A stretch of 64,000 nucleotides of DNA, taken from Struthio camelus. Lineage: Eukaryota; Chordata; Aves; Struthioniformes; Struthionidae. Below are positions 35,341 to 48,882 of the stretch, piece by piece. The stretch spans positions 10,044,001 through 10,108,000 of the forward strand of contig NC_090947.1 of the NCBI RefSeq assembly GCF_040807025.1, given 5' to 3'. How positions within the stretch are numbered: position 1 is the first letter of the stretch; each line of letters starts with the position of its first letter. The notes below the pieces were generated by a model, which was not told where the DNA came from, searched no databases, and saw only the letters and a list, made by a program, of their open reading frames with translations. A program made the position numbers and the translations under genes.

Positions 35341-37394
35341 TCTAGGGGCAGTATTTTGCCTGGGGTGTAAAAACTGTCATTGCAGCTGCTGGTAGCTATT
35401 CAAGTGCAACTGCAGAAGTTGAGACGTTGATGCTGGTGTCTTTGCCAAACTCGTACTAGTTAATTTTTGTAAAGGCTGTTGGGGGGCATAATGAAGGAAA
35501 ACGAGATCTAAGGTTAAAACAATGACTTTGTGGGCAAAGCAAATATGTCTTACTGTTGTGTCTTAGAAGTTCCCCATATGGGGGACCGGTGATGGCAGTG
35601 GAGTGCTAATCCTGGAAACCGGTTATGGACATTAATAGCATTTTGTTAAGGTCTGTGATCTGTCGTCATTCACAAGGTGCTTTAATTTGGTTTTACTCGA
35701 ATTTGAATGAGGGCCCTATGAAGCCAGCGTAACTCCAGTGGCTCGTGTGTTGGGAGGCAGTAGGCCCCTGGGCTGTGTTTGTACTATTATCGTTACTGTT
35801 ATCTAAGTGCAGTGCCATCCTTGGTGCTTTCCTAGACGTAACAATAAAGGCATTTTCTGCCCAGCAAGACCTTATTCATGCAGATTGCTGTTGCACTAGA
35901 GAAGGGTATTGACTCCTGAGCGCAGCCTGTGACAAGGCGGCCACTGAAGCGGCTGCTGCCCCGCGCCTGGAGACGGCTGCCTCCCAAGCGAGGACATCTG
36001 CACTCTGTTCAGAGCACTTCTAGCACTGCCCCAAGTCGTAGCCCGCCGTATTAGAGCAGTTCAAAAGTGGCACTGGTTCACTTCACTATTTTGGGCTACA
36101 AAGCCAGGTGATTCCTGGAGCAACCTTCCTTTTGGCCCGGACATCGCTGCATGAGGGGCAGCAGCTTGCAGGGCAGCTGATGGTGGGCAGAGACGGGGCG
36201 GGGGGAAGCTGCTACTGCTGTCTGATTTTAATCTGTGCTTGTGACTCAATGCTTTTGCTGACCACAAGGGTCAGTCCTTAGTAAAGTCTATAGGCATTGC
36301 TCCTTAGATATTATACAGATATTATATGGTGAGTTTGGGCTTTCTGGAGCGACCTGAGCGGCCGAGTAACATCTAGTCACCAGGTTTCAAATTTGCTCCA
36401 CAGTTTTCCAGAGTAAGGCTCTGTTTTTCAAAGATTTTTAAAGGCAGCCGTGCCTGTCGCATCGAAGATCCAAAAATTAGATTTGTTTCAAAAGCACTTC
36501 TAAAAGCCGAGTGTTTTTTTTTAGGGTTTTTTACAGTGGGACTCATTCTCCCATTGACTTAAGAAGCTCTCAGATTCTGGGTCGCTCCCAGCAGGGCTGC
36601 TGGAGCGGGGAGGAGACCCAGCCGCTTCTGACCTCCTCCCGAGGCCGCTGCGCTCTGCCGCCGGGAAGCTGCTCCAGCGCTGGTGGAGCTGGTGCCAGTC
36701 AGCTGAGAGCAGGACAAGCAGAATTTCGCTTGATGAATTCCCTGGGGTCCGAGGCTTTGTTACCTAACAGGGTCAGCTAAAAGATCCCAGAACTGGGGGG
36801 GTGGTTATATAAAACTTTGTTGCTGCTTTTGTCCATCTATACAAATTACTCATTTGAAAAGACATATTTTTCAGTCCATGTTTATCAAAATCACTTTTGA
36901 AAATAATTGTTGAAAATATTTTTTAAAGCAAATTCAATTTATTGGTAGTGCTTAAAGTCATTGCTTTTTTAAACATGATAAAAAAAAGATAATTGGGATA
37001 GAAGTTTATGTGAAGACATCATGGGGGAAAACCTAAATGTAAATAAGGCCAACGTTTTTTTCTTAAAAAATACTTGAAAAGGGGGGTTTACATGAGTACA
37101 TGACATTCTTTTCCTAGTCGCAAGAGAACAGTTAAAAGAAGAATCAGGTTCATTTTTAATGCAAAAGTTCCAAAAACAAAAGCGGGGTAAACCCAAATTG
37201 TATAGGCACTGAGCATCGGCACCCCTGGGACTCCAGGAGGAATTACTCGCTTCCATAATCAAGCCTGGGGAGCTCATTTTGTCATGCTCAAAGGGCCACC
37301 GTGGTGCAACAGTAGGGGTGGAGGGATCAGCAAGCACCAACAATGAATTCCCTTCATTTTTCCAATTTAAGGCCTGAGTAGAGGAAATGCAAAG

Positions 37395-37466
37395 CTTTTC
37401 TTTCGCTCCCTTTTCCTCTCTCTTTTTCTTTTTTTTCTTTTCTTTTCTTTCTTTTTTTTTTTTTTT
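37395..37466 (+). repeat. Polypyrimidine tract, about 70 nt
   Basis: A nearly pure C/T stretch on the plus strand (one G near 37,405), ending in a long T run. It is simple sequence and, as a long homopurine-homopyrimidine duplex, could form triplex structure. Confidence 0.9.
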
Positions 37467-39419
37467 AATGGTAGATGAAAGAGTTAGGCAGTAAAGGAGC
37501 CAGGTTGACACCTGTATCTGTGACAGCTCAGGCACGGGAAATAGTGGGAAAGAATCTGCTGGCAGCAATTTGAAACTGTAGCCCTTCCTGCCTGGGAAGC
37601 TTTGACGGATGGTTTAGCTTTGTGCAGCCATATGGTTGAACATCTTGAAGGGCCAGCAAAGAGGTGCTCGTGCCAGTGCTGGGAACGGGAACCAAGTCAT
37701 TATCGGAAATCAGATCTCTGAGGGAGGGGAGCCATTACTTCAAAATTTTGCTTTGCGATTCAGCGTCCTCTCTGCGCGCAGCAGTCGGTGCGAGGCTGGG
37801 GAGAAGGTGAGGCTCGGCCTCGCCGCCTGGGAAGGCTGCGCTGAGCAGTGGTTAAAAGGAACGATTTGCTCTGCACTCAGAGCGCCACGTGTCCTGCCAT
37901 GAGGACCATGTGGGGAAGTAATGTGGAGGAAGCCGAAGGACTTGCCCACCAGCACTTTCCTCTTTACACGCCCTCCCTCTTTTCATTCATTAGAAGACAA
38001 AATTTGGCTGTGTTATCAACTGACGTATTGGTTTCTGCCTGCAAGAGAGGCAGTGCGGCACCAGGAGGCCATGGCTGGAGACCCAAGGAGAGGAGAACTG
38101 CCTGGTTCAGGCCGCTGTCAGCACTGCTGGGTGATTAACATCATGCAGCACCAGGGCCATCAAGACGAGAATCCTAATGACCGCGATGGGTTCCTGCTTT
38201 CCCTTTTATTACTTGGTGCATTACATTTGTTTCCAGCAGAGAAGAGTTTATATGTGAGCGGCTGTGCTGGTTGTGTTGGACTGAGCTCCCTACATGCTGA
38301 TGCGGACGGACTCCAGGGACAGAGCTACAATTCCCCTTAATAAGCTCCTCGCACCACATTAAAGATAAAAGGGGAAGGGAAATATTTATATTCTGACAAA
38401 GCAGCTCTTCCCTTCAGGCTCTTGTTTTATTTATTAGCTTGCTCTGTCCCTCTTTTGCCGTTTTTCTCTCTGTTTCAATGCCTGCGCTCTCTTTCTCTCC
38501 TTTATTCACTAATTTCATCCGTGGGAGACAGTGACAGTGAAACTTAAGAATTGCTGTCCAAGGCATCAGATTCAGATTGTGTAATTCCCAGTTGATAAGC
38601 ACAACTCTACCCCCATCTGCATTTTTAACACAAAATAATGATGTATAGGGCTTAAACAATTGAATATATCACTTCTGGTTTACTCCAGTTGCTTTAGATG
38701 AAACCGTAGAAATAGAGCGAGTTGGTTTTTTGATGGTTGTTGTTTGTTTGTTTTTTATACGTTGCAGCACAGATGCTGAATATCCTCCCTTGTTTGTGTA
38801 GGCAATGGAAACCACTCTCATTCTTTCTGTAGAAGCCCTTACCGAGGCATGACACAGCTTCACCGAGACCTTTCTAACCTCATTCATCAAACACTTCCTT
38901 TCCTCTGAGCCCTTTCCCGGGGGACCATTCATTTCCTTCAACTAATGTGCCATGTGAAAGGAATCCTGGGTAGATTCCTGTGTCTGGATCTAGCTCCAAA
39001 AGTGTATAAAGGTTCAATAACGTATAAGAACGATACTATATAGGCAATATATGGTACTCCTTATCGGCTCTGTTTCTTCTGCTCCTTCTCATAACATTGC
39101 AGAAACCTACGTGCTGATGTAGAACATCAGGAAACAGCAGCATCTAAGCTACATATATTTATTTTTAGAGCTGTATTTTCTTCCCGTAATTGAGTAGCTC
39201 TTATTTAGGAGCAAAGCATCAAATTGAAAGGGAGATGGTGCCCAGAAACATCACCTCACTGACATTACCATGTTGTTGCCTGTGGTTATAGAATTGCAAA
39301 ATGTCTGCACAGCACAGCCTTTACGCCAGCATGTTTAAGTACATTCACTACAAACTGATGAGTGAATTACTTGCAGCTGGCTAGCGGAGTAGGCTCGTTT
39401 TCACCATATCCCAAACAAA

Positions 39420-39610
39420 AAAAAGCCACAGCTCTGTTTCCAGACTGATCAGGAAGACAGAGGAATTTGTTAATTGATTTTCTCCCTCCCATATCGATTA
39501 TTGAAGCCCATCTAGGGAGATGTGTGCTCTTCTCTTAGTTAATTAATCCTTTTCCTTTATCTTCACAAATAACGGCAATAAAGCAATTAGCAAAGGCTTT
39601 ACAGGGTGTG
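39420..39610. promoter_or_regulatory. Candidate conserved non-coding element
   Basis: A complex AT-rich block with several homeodomain-type words, including TTAGTTAATTAATCC, TTAATTGATTTTC and AAGCAATTAGC. The texture differs from the GC-richer DNA that follows from 39,610. It is inferred from motif content only. Confidence 0.2.
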
Positions 39611-42600
39611 GAGTAGTGAGGGGTTTGGCTGGCTCCTGGTGGCTCAGGATGTTGTGTGCTGCTGCAGCTCAGGCTCTCTCAGAAGGGCTCTGTGCCCCTC
39701 TGCCGGGTGGCTGCTCAAAGCCCATCCTCCTCAAGGTAGGAAATACCCACCTTTCTTTCCCTAAGGGAGAGTTAACAGCTCGGGTGCTGGTCTAGGCCTC
39801 CACTGGGACAACAGTAGCAGTGTGCAAAGGTGACAGGTGGCTGCTGGTGACGCCTGCTGTCCCTACGGCTGCTGAGCCTGTGGCTCCTGCTTAGGGTGCT
39901 GCTGGGCAGGGGGTGCTGAGGCAGCCTCATGTCCCCTTGTACAGGAAGGGCAGCCTGCTGCCTCCTGCCCCTCTCGTAGCCCAGCCTTCTCTTCCTGGCC
40001 CACGCGCGGGCTCTGTGCTCCCTGAGAGCCCTCGGTGAACAGTTCAACTCTGCAACCCAGTAGAAAACCAACTTAACTAAGCCGTAAGCACAGCAGGAGA
40101 GGAACTGCAGGAGGAGGGAGTTTTCCTCTCTGCTCAGTGACAGGGAAGTGTTGGATGGGCTTTGCCATTTTGTCCAGATGTTAGGGCTCACCCTAACAGC
40201 TGTCTACATAGTGCCTGACATGGCTGCCCTGATGGTGGAAGCCTTTTGTGGGAATTAACTGCAGCTGCACAGTGGGGGGACAGGCTGCTGCAGGGAGTGA
40301 TAGCTCCGTGCAGGATAGTCACATGCATGACAGGGCATCTGTCCCTGTGCTCAGCTGCTAACGTGTAGCTGCCCTTGGTCTTTGTCAGCCCCTCTCCAGG
40401 GTGGGTCCCTTCTGGCTCACCGCTTCCTGCCTGCACAGGCTTTTCTCCTCTTGGAGCGGGCAGGTGAGTCCTGGCGCTTCATCCAGCAGGTCTTCTGGAG
40501 AGTAGCAAAGACCATGCTGATTCCTGCGTTGGGCAAGCAGGAGAGTGTTACTAGTGATCTGTATTTTGAAAAGTTCCTATGCCAGGTGATTAAGCTAAGG
40601 CAAGGCTCAAGGCTCGAAAGCATTTTTAGGTAGACTCGGGAACGTGAGCAGTCCCTTCTGTGTGGGAGCCTTGGGAGGGAACGCGCAGTCACTCCGGCTC
40701 TGAGTACTCCCAGGCCTCATCCCTCTGCAGGCCTTGGGGAGAGAAAAAGGGCTCCAGCTTGAAGTGTGAATTATCCAAAGCAGTAGCTCTGCACCCATCC
40801 TGCCGGTCAGTAACAGTCATCTGGCATGGACTTGGAGCCAGAAAATGAAGCAACCGACCTGAAACAAAGCAGAGAAACCAGCTATGCACAGAGGAACACG
40901 TTCAAACAGGAAAGTGTCCAGTTGTCCTGCAGCCGTGGCGTTTTACCCCAGTGCAGAGGTGTGGCTGGGGCGGCACGTGAATTTGGTTCTCCCCCGCCAG
41001 CCTCCTGTTGCTCTCTGAGCCAGCCTGGTTATCGGTGTGCTGCCGTCTGCTTTGAGCTGCCCACATCAGCAAGGGAACAGCTGGTGGGCGCCAGGAAACG
41101 TGCTCTGCTCTTGCTCCGCTGCACGGCTTCGTCAAACCCATTTCCTACTCCCCAACACAGGCTCCGTGATGAGAACAACTTTTTGATATAATGCACATAA
41201 TTTTAACTATGCAGCCACTGAATATGTCTGGCTTGGATCAGTCTGCGAGGAAGTGTCTTCGTTTTTTCTAGCTCGTCTCTTTGCTTGCTCACCTCCGCCA
41301 TGCCTATCTTCATTTTTAAACATAAACTTGGTGTGCTGCTATCGAGTGACAGTGAAGAGATGTGGATGGTCTGTGTGACAGAGCATATATACAGATGCAT
41401 ATTTGTCCTTAAGGCAAGATGCAATGTTTCATCCCAAGAGAAAGAATGACCTTTAGTTTGCCCGGATATTTTACAATCTATCCTTTCTTTTCTATTTCCT
41501 GTGAGGTTAAAGACCTGTTGGCAATGATTAAAAGTACTGCAGTTTCTTCTTTCTCTAAACAGGTTTTTGAGTTATTTCAGAAGTAAGAAAGAGGCTAGAA
41601 AGGTTTAGTTGCATCTTCCTTTTCACCCTGATGTTCATCAAAAAGCAAGTTTTACTGCATTTCACTTTCCAGTGAAAGAGGTGAAAATTTAATAATGCTT
41701 TCTTTCTGTTCCCATCTAGCAGCTGAACATCCCCCACCACTCCCAAGGAGATATTTTTTGCGCTCCTCATACCAGGAGCTCTCTTGCACGGGGTCAGCGT
41801 GGGGTCTGTGCACCAGAGCTCGTAGCACTTGCCGGTTCCATGTTTGATGAGTGTCATAGCTGTAGGAGCCAAGTTCAGAAATATTTTCCTAATTACAGCA
41901 GAAATGGTGGTCTTGGTTCATATCAGGTCTTCTTCCTTGGGCCCTTTTTCTAGTGTAGAGCTGCCATACTTCTTTCTGGAGAACCCTGGGCAGAAGTGTG
42001 TGCAGATATTGTGGAGAGGAAAAAAAAGCATAACAAGGTGATGCTGGTGGATCATCTGTGCGTAGCACATGCACCACAAAACTAATACTTTGGGAAATGC
42101 TGAATTTACTCTGCCCTTGCGCACAGCTGACTCCAACGCGCAGCACAAGCCCCTCTGACACTTCCCAGAAGCGTTGGGCTCGCCTGCAGGCTCTGCAGCT
42201 GATCTGTGCAGATGCTGTGAAAATGTCTAGGGCTTCTGGACATCTAGTAACCTGGGGGGTTGCTACCATGTGGTACTTCCAGCTGGGCCAGATATTCAGA
42301 AATCCCACATAAATGTAAAGAAAAGCCTCAGATTCTCCCTTCCTTCCAGACATAGTCTGTGGGCAAAGGAGGGCATGCACCATTGAACCCAGACGTGTTA
42401 GCCTTGCTCTAATATCTCTGCTAGATGCTTGCAAGATGTGGAAAGATCGGGCAGCAGAAGAATGGTGGGGTAGTCTAAAACCACACCGAGAGTAATGTTA
42501 GCATATCGATGCAGCCTTTCATTCCCAATGTTTCTGAAAAGTAATTAGCGTAGGGTTCTCTGCTGGAGCAATATCTGAAGTACTTCTTCCACTCCAGAGT

Positions 42601-44819
42601 CTCGTCTTTCCCAGTTTATAATCTCTTAATTCGCTGAGTTTGCTTAGTGGCAAATTTGTGTGTAGCAGTTTCATTTATTTGCGTTCATTCTACCCGTATG
42701 GTATCTGGGGCTACCTGAGCTCTCTGAGTGAATGGGGCCTGTCCCATGTGTGGTGGGGTGTGTGTGATGTGTGTGTTTAAGGCTCTGGGGCGGGAAGGTG
42801 CTGAAGGACTGCTTGAGTGACGGAGGGGCTGCTGAAATTCAAAAATGAACAAAACCCCCAGTATTGCCAGTTCATTCTCTATCTGCACCCAGCCTGCAGG
42901 CCCGCCACAGCAGCCAGGCTGCCTGGAAGCTCCCCAAAGCCCTCACTGCCCTCCTGGAGGGGTACGAACCTTCCCAGGGCTGGAACACCTTGCTAGCAGT
43001 TTGTGTCCCCTTAGAGCAGCAGCGACACTTCAAACCCACCTAAATTAAAAAAATAAAAAATAAAAACAAACTTCCAGGAAGTATGCTAAAAAAGAATTTC
43101 TTGTTCTGAACGGCTGTGGAAGTCGCTACTCTCTGCTATTAGAGATACAGACTGCAGCTGGGGTCTTTGATTAAATGCAGTAATCTGGATGAATGCTGAT
43201 GGATGAGCCCTCAGGAAGGGGATGGCCTGGTTTGGTGCTGCTGCCCCAGCGGGGTATGGGGAGCAGGGGGCTCCAACCAGCGCCCCTCCGATTGCCTGGG
43301 CCAACACAGTGCAGGGACACAGCGCGCTACTCCCCGAAGGCTGGCAAAAATCATACTTGAAGAATTAAATCAGTCAACAGCCAGGCTAGACAAGGATTCT
43401 GCCTTCCCTGTCTTGCCTCCTCTCCTTCCACAGCTTTGTTCAGGTTTAAACGTTACTTTCTGGTGAACTTGTGGCTGGCCTCGTTCTGTACCTGCCTCGT
43501 TCACTCGCCCTCTTGCTCCCTGCTTGGCGGATGGCTCCTCAGCTCCTAGACTGGCTGCTCAGTAACTGCTTTAAGTGCAATGGCTGTGGAAATAGGGCCT
43601 TTTGTTTCTCGGGTTTTCCTCTGTGCAAGCAAGGGCAGGGACGAGCCCAACGGAGGGATACTGGGGAGATGAGAAGCAGCTCGCTGGAGAGTCCCTTCCG
43701 ATGAAAAAATCAAAGCACGTCGCCAGATCCCCACCCTCTTGTTAAAGTATATGGAACTGTAACAAGACAAGGTCCTAATTCTTCTTCTCTCATCTTTGTG
43801 TAAAGTTGGTATTAATAATTTACCTGCCTTAACTACTTTTGTGGAGAAGGCAGTCCCCAGGGTAAAAGTTACATTACGGTTTCCAGAGGTTTGTTTTCAC
43901 GTAGTCTTGTTTGTCGCTGGGTGATCCCACTATGTGCAAAGCGCCTGCTGCACTTGTTGAAATCAATTGGACATACAGCTTTTCAGTACCGAGCAGGCTG
44001 AGACCTTTTAGTATCGATATACGCATGAGCCTCACGTAATGTAAGTAATTCTATGTAAATTAATAGGATCGTTTCAGTAGCTCCCTAAAAAGGAGGATTA
44101 ATTTTTCCTTCAAGTAATTTGCTTTTAACAGGAGTCTTGTCTGCTATTATAATGCCCTCTGTCACTGAAGTGGAAGCTGTTGAAATCTATAATATAAACC
44201 TGTACATGCCTCCATCTTAATATGCAACAACTCAACCTCCTAGGAACAACCTGCTAGGGAAGATACTCTATAATAATGCAGTAAATATAGGTCCTCTTCA
44301 GTAGCATTTAGCAGAAATTAGCTTTTAGCAAGCACGAGCCTATAGACAAAGGAATGAAAATCCCTAGCGCGGGCATCAGTTCTGTTTTTGTGATGTGGAC
44401 GTATATACTTGAAACGTATAAACGCACAATACAGCGAGTGTGTGCTGAAAAGCTGCATATTACCTGAAGAAATATTTGCAGTTTGTTTTATTAAAGGCTA
44501 TCGAGAGTTTTCTTGAATCCTCCAAGATTTAATATCGCATATATGATAAAAAACGGCTGAAAAACTGTCTACCTTCTAGAACTTTTTTATGATGCAGAGG
44601 GTTTTACTTTTTATCTGTAAAGTCTGACATTGACAAGTGACTTTTTAAGTCTAGGGTGCGCGATGTAGGAAAAACAACCACTTTATCTGAGTGTGGACTT
44701 GAATGAACTAGATGAGGTGTTCAGGGTCTGATTTACTTCTGATGCCACAACGCTGGCACCCATCAAAGAGCTCTCCATGGGTGATTTTGAAATCAAGTTT
44801 TGAAAACACTTTGAATTTC
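39611..44819. other. Non-coding intergenic DNA
   Basis: No supported gene. The 39.6-40.2 kb part is GC-richer with many short shadow frames. The 181-codon minus-strand frame at 41,889-42,434 has no family resemblance and reads like chance. A TG-rich stretch lies at about 42,740-42,775 and an A-rich AATAAAA run near 43,045-43,070. Confidence 0.65.
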
Positions 44820-44861
44820 ACCTTTCCCTCCTTATTGTGTGTCACACACAGAATAAGATAA

Positions 44862-44894
44862 TTCTGTCTGATAATTTTCAACTATCAGACAGAA
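44862..44894. repeat. Perfect 12-bp inverted repeat, 9-nt loop
   Basis: TTCTGTCTGATA (44,862-44,873) and TATCAGACAGAA (44,883-44,894) are exact reverse complements around a 9-nt spacer. A hairpin would form in RNA from either strand. It lies in an AT-rich block that may be conserved non-coding DNA. Confidence 0.95.
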
Positions 44895-45148
44895 ACTACA
44901 TGGGGAAACTGTAAAATTAATAACATTAGTCAAGATTAACTAGACAAGAAAAGCTGCTAAGAATGCGTTAACTGTTGTCATAAATGACCAAAACCTTGGG
45001 GGTTTGTTTAAATGAGAACTTTTGTATCAAATGTGTTCTTTGTTCAGCCCATAGCTTGGAAGTGAATCTTTGATGGATGAATGTCTGACGCGCTGCACTT
45101 TTCCCCATGTCTTGGCATAAACACTGGTTTGTTTAGTATAGTTTGGCT

Positions 45149-45181
45149 GTAATCGTTAGGTACGTTTAGACGTACCATTAC
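45149..45181. repeat. Two-part hairpin with bulge
   Basis: GGTACGT (45,159-45,165) and ACGTACC (45,170-45,176) pair around the loop TTAG. GTAAT (45,149-45,153) and ATTAC (45,177-45,181) extend the stem across a 5-nt one-sided bulge. Confidence 0.8.
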
Positions 45182-45644
45182 AAGTGCATACATGGCTGGA
45201 GTTTTTTATTTCTGAAAATAGTGCTTCAGTGACTGGATTTTTCAGTGAGCGATGAAAATGCGAATTCATACGCTCTGAGGGCCAGACTGACAAAAAAGCT
45301 TGAGGCCTAATTTTTAAGCAGTCAGCGTTTCCAGCCAGGTCCGGATACCCAGCAATTCAGATTTCACTTAAAGCCGTGCACCCAAGACAGCTCTATATCT
45401 GTTATGCTGAGCTCTTTCACCTCCCTGCAGCTCACGCGCCATACCTACGCCTCGCCGGACAAGGACCTTCTCTGGCCACAGATCCCACGTGTGTGTGTTT
45501 GTATTATCAATAAGAGTTCAGTTTGCTTTGACGGTGGTCAGTGAGAGGTTTTCCCACTACAGCAGAACTCAGACTCTCTTGCCGTGGTTCAGGGCCTGCC
45601 TGACTTGCAGCTTCGTTCAGCCTTGCCCTGGGTAGCCTGGTCCC

Positions 45645-45725
45645 TCTTTCTGGCTGGAGGTTTTGAAGAAGAGGTTGGACCATCATCTGTAAGGGTGGGC
45701 TCAGTATCCTGCCTCAAGCTGTATT
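45645..45725 (+). repeat. CR1 LINE-like fragment
   Basis: The words 'ctggaggttttgaagaagaggttgga', 'catctgtaagggtgggctcag' and 'atcctgcctcaagc' follow the plus-strand CR1 3' region in order. It is short and diverged, and the diagnostic last part of CR1 is missing. Confidence 0.55.
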
Positions 45726-46919
45726 GTCTGTGATCACAAATAGCCCTAAGCAATGGCTTATTTTTGTCCTGTGTTTGGAGTCTCTTTGGTTCCTTATCAG
45801 GGAAGCTTCTTGCCGACTGCCGTGGCTCCTTTCACCCAGAAGGAGTCTTCCTCAGTCCCCAGGAGGAGCTGTGCGCTCTGAGGCAGCCCGAGTGCGCGTC
45901 GGACGACAGCGCTCCGGGGAGTTTTCCAAGTTTCTGTCCTGAGCAAGCGTGAGGGCTGAATGTTTCTCCTGAGACTTATTTTGCATGCGGTCACCAGAAT
46001 CAGGTCCCTGCCATTTGCAGACTACATCATCCTTTCCCATCAGAGGGAGTTTTCCGTTGTCTCTAACAAGCGTGTGGTGGAAAATAAAAGCTGCAGCTTT
46101 GCTACAGGCACCTCTGACAGAAGTCAGCCACCCCCCCGCCCTTGCATTCAGGGGTTTAGCTCTGTCTCTCTCATTTTTAACAATGTGTGCTTCCTATTTC
46201 TTCAAGCTCAATTTATATGTTTGATTTTATCAGATGTTTTCCTAATTATGCCATCTTCAGAAATAGTGGTATAAGGCAAAATTTCTTCCCAGCATTTTAT
46301 TTGTGCCAGGCCAAAGTTATCAAGGGAAGATCCTTACTTCGCCAGGAAAAGGAAGAGAAATCCTGTTACTGTTTTTGTCCATTAATAAGCCAGATCCTTT
46401 ATAAGCCTAATATCTGTGACAGATGCCAATACGCGGATACCACTGAGCAGTTTCTTTTGTTCGTGCAAGCAGCTGGCTCACTGTTACACCTGAAGAGGTA
46501 ATTAGAAAGATAAGTTGGAACACTAATTTGCAACATTCAGACCTTCCCGGGGAAGGTATTGCCGTGACAAAAGGCAATAATGGAACTCGCAGTGAAGAAC
46601 AGGGGCACTTTCCACCATTTTTCACTCTTCCTGGCAGCTCTAGGTAACCTTTAACCTCTTCCCACCAGCCTCCTCAAAGAAGCTACAAGATGCAGGAGAG
46701 TAAAGGAAAAGAGTCTAGTCTCTGTATACAAAATGCCCCGTGCATTTATACTTGGAACAAATGTCTCTTATTCCAATTCCCTTGTCCTCAGTTTCTCTCA
46801 GGTGCTCCAACAGTAAGCAAGTAGAAGTAAAAAAACTCAAAGCCACCCACGCGAAGAGTAGGTTGCTTTGTAAGAACGTTAATAGACACATCTGAAATAA
46901 GTTTTAGAGATGCCAGCAC

Positions 46920-47055
46920 CTGGGGTCTTTGTGTTTGTTTTGTTAATTATCACGATATTACAGTGCTTAGCTCTGAAGGCACTTAATACGGATTAATTAC
47001 TGCAGTTTTGCAGTGCTGTACAATGAACTTAGCAACACGATCTGTTAGGCGAAAT
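46920..47055. promoter_or_regulatory. Candidate conserved non-coding element
   Basis: A complex block with GTTAATTATCACGATATTA, ACGGATTAATTACTGC and similar homeodomain-type cores, plus a TTGCAG/CTGCAG repeat. It is inferred from motif texture only. Confidence 0.18.
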
Positions 47056-48079
47056 GTGGCTTGCAGGGGCAACTTAGTGATGCCTGGACAAATATCACCG
47101 TGAAAAGTTGCATGCTCAACTTTAGAGGCTACCATTAAAATCTCATCCCGTTAGGATGTGGGACTCTTCTGCCAATCATTGAATTTCTGTGATCAAAGAA
47201 AGTTTGGCTTATGTGCTGTCTGAGACCCCATACTGCCCCCCACTGAAGTCAACTATTTCAGTGAGGACAAGACTAGACCTTAGAAAAGGAAGCTCTGTCA
47301 ATAACCTGGAATCAACTGGTATAAAATTTCTCCTTATCTGGAACTCTGTTCTTTGAGAGAAATATTATCAGTAGCCATGTGTTAATTGGCAGGAAATTGC
47401 TTGCCCCCGGGCTCCTTTAACGGAGGCCTCCCCCTTCTCCTGCCCTTCCCCGAGCTCTGCGGCCTCATGCTGCACCAGCCCTCCACGTTTGACAGTGCTG
47501 AAGGGAGAGATGAATTCCGTGAGCGGTAGAAACACAACTTTCCGCTCCATCACAAGGAGCCAGATGACGGATACTATTTTCAAAGACTTCTTTGTCCATA
47601 AGATGGCGTTTGAATTAGGAACTTGTTTAGCCAGATTCTCTTGTTACAATTTACTGATTCATTGGGTGGAGAACGGGTGGGCAGAATGATAGAGCCAGGC
47701 AGCCTCAGCTAATGATTTTTTTTAAAAAAGATCTCATTCAAGCACAAATGCATCTTAAAATATATAGAATTAGAGAGCAGAAACAATTACCAATTTTAAC
47801 CTATTTCTGCCTCTAAATGGTCTGCTGGGGGAGAATTAGTTATTTTATCAGTACTTTTCAAAGAAAAGTTGCAAAGCTGTAACAGATGAAGTCTATGGGG
47901 TTTCTTTGTTTGTTTCCTTAAAGAAAAGAGGTGATGGAGAAAGATTTTTTGGAAGAAAAAAGAATATCCACATCTCTTCTCATCCCTCAATGAGATCGTA
48001 ACCAAAGTTACTTTAAATATCAAGATTAGTAATATGGGAATTAACTTTCTGCTTCAGCTTTAGAAGAAGCAAAAGAGAA

Positions 48080-48175
48080 GGATCAAATTCAGGTCCAACA
48101 CCTGTTTTGCACAGATATAACTCTGTTGACTTCTGTGAAATTATTTATGGATCACATCAGAGTAAATAAGTCTGG
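48080..48175 (+). repeat. Ancient amniote repeat fragment
   Basis: 'ggatcaaattcaggtcc', 'gatataactctgttgacttctgtgaa' and the 'cacatcagagtaaataag' segment match degenerate forms of a widespread sauropsid repeat ('taactccattgacttcaatgg'). I do not know its formal family name. Confidence 0.4.
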
Positions 48176-48882
48176 AATGAGTTCCAATGAGATACTTATG
48201 CAATACACCCAAGTCTTCTACTTTCTCCAGCGTGATGCAAGCTGCTTTGGTGACGAGTCCCATCTACACCGGGAGAAGCACCAGTCCCTGGCAGTGCCAG
48301 AGGAAGTGCTCTGCTCTCGTCCATCCAGACTGGGACAGTTTGTACTCTGCTCTTGTAAAATCCTGGGTACCTTCTCTGAGCTGCTGAACACTGGTGATTC
48401 TCGCAGCTTTTACTTTTGTTTGTAAAGTTTCTTGGAAATCTCCCAGGGTGTCTGATCTTACTGTTGGGGGAAGGGGAAAGATCTGGACTGGTCTTGTGCA
48501 ACCTCAGGCATTTAATTCGTCCGTCATTGCTTCATAGGTATATGTTACAGAGAAGGTAATTCTCAGCTTTCTTACTCACAAAAAGAAGCCAGTGGTCCAA
48601 GTTTTCTTTTCTTTTGGTTGACAAAAGAAAAATTAGTATATTTGGGAGACTCATTCCCATTCTCTCCAGATCTCTCTCTCCCTCTTTAAACATACGCGTG
48701 TGTGGTCATTAGAAACACCATGCACACATAAATCCAATTTTTCCCAGAATTAAAGTAGCAAGAAATATTGAACCCTGAAGACTATGTTAGTGATATAAAT
48801 AATATATACTTTTTATGAAGTCCATTTTCACATCACAGGTTTCTTTAGATTAATTTTTTCAACTTTCAAGTTCCCTTCTTTC

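Larger units (their letters stand above)
32860..39400. other. Non-coding intergenic DNA
   Basis: No supported gene. Small GC-rich pieces lie at about 36,590-36,680 and 37,770-37,890. The 199-codon minus-strand frame at 36,969-37,568 runs through a polypyrimidine tract (poly-Lys/Glu in translation) and is not credible. A 10-bp palindrome TACGTACGTA lies near 34,792. Confidence 0.65.

Noticed and set aside
36969..37568. 199-codon minus-strand frame
   Set aside because: Its Lys/Glu-rich centre is the translation of a polypyrimidine simple repeat. The flanks show no coding signal.
41889..42434. 181-codon minus-strand frame
   Set aside because: No domain, no family resemblance, mixed composition typical of chance, and no matching neighbouring exon.
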